From Cohnella zeiphila (GTDB lineage Bacteria; Bacillota; Bacilli; Paenibacillales; Paenibacillaceae): a stretch of 64,000 nucleotides of DNA. A program made the translations under genes and the position numbers. The DNA lies in NCBI RefSeq assembly GCF_014212055.1, contig NZ_JACJVO010000009.1:310001-374000 (forward strand), in the 5' to 3' direction. A model generated the notes under the pieces. That model saw only the letters and a program-made list of their open reading frames with translations, did not search any database and was not told the DNA's origin. Below, in pieces: positions 61,513-64,000 of the stretch. Numbering within the stretch: position 1 is the stretch's first letter; every line of letters begins with the position of its first letter.

Positions 61513-62577
61513 ATGCACGTAGAGGTGCGCGGTTTGAATAAGAAATTCGGCGATTTTCAGGCGGTTCGGGATGTGGAATTCGCGATCGGCAAAGGACAGC
61601 TGATCGGGCTGCTCGGTCCGAGCGGCGGCGGCAAGACGTCCATTCTGCGGATGCTCGCGGGGCTCGAGAAGCCGGACTCCGGCGACATCCTGTTCCACGG
61701 CCGGCGCGTGAACGACCTGCCGCCGCAGGAGCGGGGCATCGGCTTCGTCTTTCAAAACTATGCGCTGTTCAAGCATATGACCGTCGCCGACAACATCGCC
61801 TTCGGCCTCCAGGTGAAGAAGTGGCCGAAGCCGAAGATCAAGGAGCGGATCGCGGAATTGGTCGAGCTGACCGGACTGGCCGGGTTCGAGAAGCGCTTCC
61901 CGCACCAGTTGTCCGGCGGACAGCGGCAGCGCGTGGCGTTCGCCCGGGCGCTGGCTCCGGAGCCGCAGCTGCTGCTGCTCGACGAGCCGTTCGCCGCCAT
62001 CGACGCCAAGATCCGGCATGAGCTGCGGTCGTGGCTCCGCGAGATGATCGACCGCCTCGGCATCACGTCGATCTTCGTGACGCACGACCAGGACGAAGCG
62101 ATCGAAGTGGCCGACGAGATCATGATCATCAGCAAGGGAAAGGTCGAGCAGAAGGGAACGCCGTGGGAGATTTACAAAAATCCGCAGACGCCGTTCGTCG
62201 CTTCTTTTATCGGAGAGTCGACCGTCATCGAGGATATCGCTTCCCTGAAGGGCTTTGAGGCGGCAGCCTCATGGCCCGGAACGAAGGGGCTGATTCGGCC
62301 CGAGTATATCGAAGTCGGCAAGGAGAACGAGTTCATTCTGCTCTCCGCCACCGAAGCGGGGCGGGTCAGCCACGTTCACTTCCGCGGCAGCGAGTGGCTG
62401 GTGGAGGTACAGGTCGGAGAGATCAAGCTGGTCACGTACCGCTCCTTGGAGAAAAAAGTGCTGCAGCCGGGAGAAGAGGTGCGCGTGCTCGTGCATCGGG
62501 CGTACCTGTTCAACGATAACGACAATTGGGTGATGGAGAACAAGCTGAAGGAAGATCCGTTGCCGGTTCATATTTAG
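61513..62577 (+). CDS. cysA: Sulfate ABC transporter ATPase CysA
   Basis: A 354-residue ATPase. Walker A is GPSGGGKTSILRML, the Q-loop is VFQNYALFKHMT, the ABC signature is LSGGQRQRVAFARALA and Walker B is LLLLDEPFAAID, with the switch histidine in VTHDQDEA. The C-terminal 110 residues are a TOBE-like regulatory domain. The ATG at 61513 follows AAGGAGGGAGG; an earlier in-frame TTG at 61492 is unlikely. It energises CysT/CysW. Confidence 0.95.
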   Translation: MHVEVRGLNKKFGDFQAVRDVEFAIGKGQLIGLLGPSGGGKTSILRMLAGLEKPDSGDILFHGRRVNDLPPQERGIGFVFQNYALFKHMTVADNIAFGLQVKKWPKPKIKERIAELVELTGLAGFEKRFPHQLSGGQRQRVAFARALAPEPQLLLLDEPFAAIDAKIRHELRSWLREMIDRLGITSIFVTHDQDEAIEVADEIMIISKGKVEQKGTPWEIYKNPQTPFVASFIGESTVIEDIASLKGFEAAASWPGTKGLIRPEYIEVGKENEFILLSATEAGRVSHVHFRGSEWLVEVQVGEIKLVTYRSLEKKVLQPGEEVRVLVHRAYLFNDNDNWVMENKLKEDPLPVHI

Positions 62578-62589
62578 GGGAGGCCAGCC

Positions 62590-63696
62590 ATGATTCGGGG
62601 AAGCCGACAACAGACACGCCAGACTCGCCGACATCGCGTCCTGCCCAGGCTGGCCGGACTCGCCTCCGTCCTGACGCTGGCATTGGCCGTTAGCGCATGC
62701 GGCGGCGGGAACGGGGGAGCGGGGCAGGCGTCGCCGGGATCCGCCGGCGGAGGCAAAGGAAGCGTGACGCTGGTCATCGGCGCATACTCGGTGGCGAAGG
62801 ACGCGCTGCAGGAGATCATGCCCGAATTCCGCGAGGAATGGAAGCAGAAGACCGGCCAGGACGTGAAGTTCCAGGAGTCCTACGACGCATCCGGCACGCA
62901 GGCGCGCGCCATCGCCGGAGGCTTTGAGGCCGACGTCGCCGTCCTGTCCATGGAAGGCGACATCGACAAAGTGGAGAAGGCCGGCTTGATCAAGAACGAC
63001 TGGAGAAGCGGCCCGGACGGCGGGATGATTACCCGGTCCATCGTCGTGATGGGAACGAGGGCAGGCAATCCGCTCGGCATTCGGGATTTCGACGATTTGA
63101 CGAAGCCGGGCGTCAAAGTGCTGTACCCGAACCCGGATACGTCCGGCGGAGCGCAGTGGGACATCAACGCGATCTACGGCGCAGGACTCAAAGAGTCGGA
63201 AGACAAGACCGGCGCGAAAGATCCGGCCGCGGCGAAAACGTTCCTGGCGGCGGTTCATCGAAACGTGGAATCGATGGACAAGAGCGGCCGGGCATCGATG
63301 GCCGCGTTCGAATACGGCGTCGGAGACGTCATCGTCACGTACGAGAACGAGCTGCTTGCGCGCATCGCCCAGGGCGTGAAGTACGACGTCGTCACCCCAA
63401 GCCGCACGATTCTGATCGAGAACCCGGCGGCGGTCGTCGACGTCAATGCCGACAAGCACGGCGTACGTGCGGCGGCGGACGCTTTCGTCGCCTTCCTTCA
63501 CGGCGAGAAGGCGCAGGAGATTTTCGCGAAGCAAGGCTTCCGCCCGATAGCCGCCGACGTAGCGGCCGAATGGCAGAGCAAATTCCCGCAGCCGAAGGAA
63601 TTGTTCGACATCGGTTACCTGGGCGGCTGGGACGAAGTGCGCAGCACGCTCTATTCGAGCCGCGGCGTCTGGTACCAGGTGCAGGCGGGCCGCTGA
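62590..63696 (+). CDS. sbp: Sulfate-binding lipoprotein
   Basis: A 368-residue binding protein. A long basic N-terminus precedes the signal helix and lipobox (LAVSAC, lipid Cys near residue 37). The mature domain has the sulfate-binding signature region (VTLVIGAYSVAKDALQEIM, then NPDTSGGAQWDINAIYGAG). It is the last gene of the operon, 12 nt after cysA. It captures sulfate outside the membrane and delivers it to CysT/CysW. Confidence 0.94.
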   Translation: MIRGSRQQTRQTRRHRVLPRLAGLASVLTLALAVSACGGGNGGAGQASPGSAGGGKGSVTLVIGAYSVAKDALQEIMPEFREEWKQKTGQDVKFQESYDASGTQARAIAGGFEADVAVLSMEGDIDKVEKAGLIKNDWRSGPDGGMITRSIVVMGTRAGNPLGIRDFDDLTKPGVKVLYPNPDTSGGAQWDINAIYGAGLKESEDKTGAKDPAAAKTFLAAVHRNVESMDKSGRASMAAFEYGVGDVIVTYENELLARIAQGVKYDVVTPSRTILIENPAAVVDVNADKHGVRAAADAFVAFLHGEKAQEIFAKQGFRPIAADVAAEWQSKFPQPKELFDIGYLGGWDEVRSTLYSSRGVWYQVQAGR

Positions 63697-63720
63697 TCCT
63701 CCGGTATGCGTTGCTATTTA

Positions 63721-63936
63721 TCACAGCCTCGGCTCGTCCGGGGCTTTTTCATTTTGGAGCCAGAGCGCCATCGAGAGCTCGTCCCGCTCGACAACCAGGC
63801 CGCTTCGGGCCAGGCGGTACGGTTCTCCTTGCAGATAGACCGTCTGCACCATCCGAAGCAGGAACAACAGCTGCTCTACGTCGGAACAGTCGTACTCGTG
63901 AGGCGGCAGATCCGGGCGGTGCCAGACGACTCTCAT
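63721..63936 (-). CDS. Small hypothetical protein
   Basis: A 71-residue soluble protein (DLPPHEYDCSDVEQLLFLL, then ARSGLVVERDELSMALWLQ) with no membrane segment. GAGGAGAACAAGCC precedes the ATG. Its start overlaps the stop of the next upstream gene on the same strand by 3 nt, so it is the end of an operon that enters from beyond the window. No family recognised. Confidence 0.65.
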   Translation of the reverse strand: MRVVWHRPDLPPHEYDCSDVEQLLFLLRMVQTVYLQGEPYRLARSGLVVERDELSMALWLQNEKAPDEPRL

Positions 63937-64000
63937 GGCTTGTTCTCCTCTTCCTTGGCTTTGTCCTTGCGGCTCTTGAATTCCATCACAAAAGCGAGAA
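63933..64000 (-). CDS. C-terminus of an unknown protein, partial
   Basis: The last 22 codons of a gene entering from the right edge: LAFVMEFKSRKDKAKEEENKP then stop, overlapping the next start as ATGA. The hydrophobic-then-charged pattern suggests a membrane protein with a charged cytoplasmic tail. Too little is visible to name it. Confidence 0.4.
   Translation of the reverse strand, partial: LAFVMEFKSRKDKAKEEENKP

Overview
The window looks like the chromosome of a high-GC Paenibacillaceae bacterium, most like Cohnella or a GC-rich Paenibacillus. The evidence is the large S-layer-homology (SLH) surface protein, the YesM/YesN-type two-component pair beside an ABC sugar importer, several cupin-AraC regulators, lipobox-anchored binding proteins, a monoderm-type Tad pilus operon and Shine-Dalgarno sites of the AAGGAGG type. 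No rRNA, tRNA, CRISPR array or intact transposase was seen.

Region by region. 1-5134: 3' end of a giant SLH-anchored, glycoside-hydrolase-like surface protein. 5178-11784: YesN/YesM two-component system divergent from a sugar-binding lipoprotein and two permeases; no ATPase gene is present, so a shared MsmX-type ATPase is presumed. 11786-16325: FAD-dependent oxidoreductase, M50-type membrane protease, DJ-1/PfpI protein and a J-domain-like membrane protein. 16459-24294: carbohydrate utilisation genes (AraC regulator, GH4 glycosidase, second AraC regulator divergent from a sugar isomerase and a Gfo/Idh/MocA dehydrogenase), interrupted by a TetR/SRPBCC/SDR group with matching operators. 24380-26010: an AT-richer island with two small orphan genes and the decayed remains of a C5-cytosine DNA methyltransferase. 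26156-28824: NfeD/SPFH pair and a secreted BNR/YCF48-like repeat protein. 29000-39688: ten-gene Tad/Flp pilus operon behind a promoter and a leader that looks like an attenuator. 39690-40235: non-coding, filled with two families of short repeats. 40236-46234: epimerase with a large disordered insertion, lipoprotein, DUF2621-like protein, aldo/keto reductase, endonuclease IV and formyltetrahydrofolate deformylase. 46427-48778: transketolase and nucleoside phosphorylase PpnP. 48849-52586: a WYL-regulator regulon, including a frameshifted serine hydrolase, with the same operator in front of two transcription units. 52683-58529: 3-hydroxyisobutyrate-dehydrogenase-type oxidoreductase, glucose-6-phosphate isomerase and a dual-kinase hybrid sensor. 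58579-64000: YigZ and YjbQ family proteins, a sulfate ABC importer behind a CymR-like operator, and two small genes at the edge.

Functional themes are carbohydrate sensing, uptake and breakdown; pentose phosphate/nucleoside metabolism; surface structures; and sulfate uptake. The most unusual items are: a 65-nt intergenic element present twice (21269-21333 and 55281-55345) whose base changes covary and keep two mutually exclusive helices; the antiterminator/terminator leader of the Tad operon; the shared CTGAC-N7-GTCAG operator of the WYL regulon; and the methyltransferase remnant, recognisable only by reading across frames.
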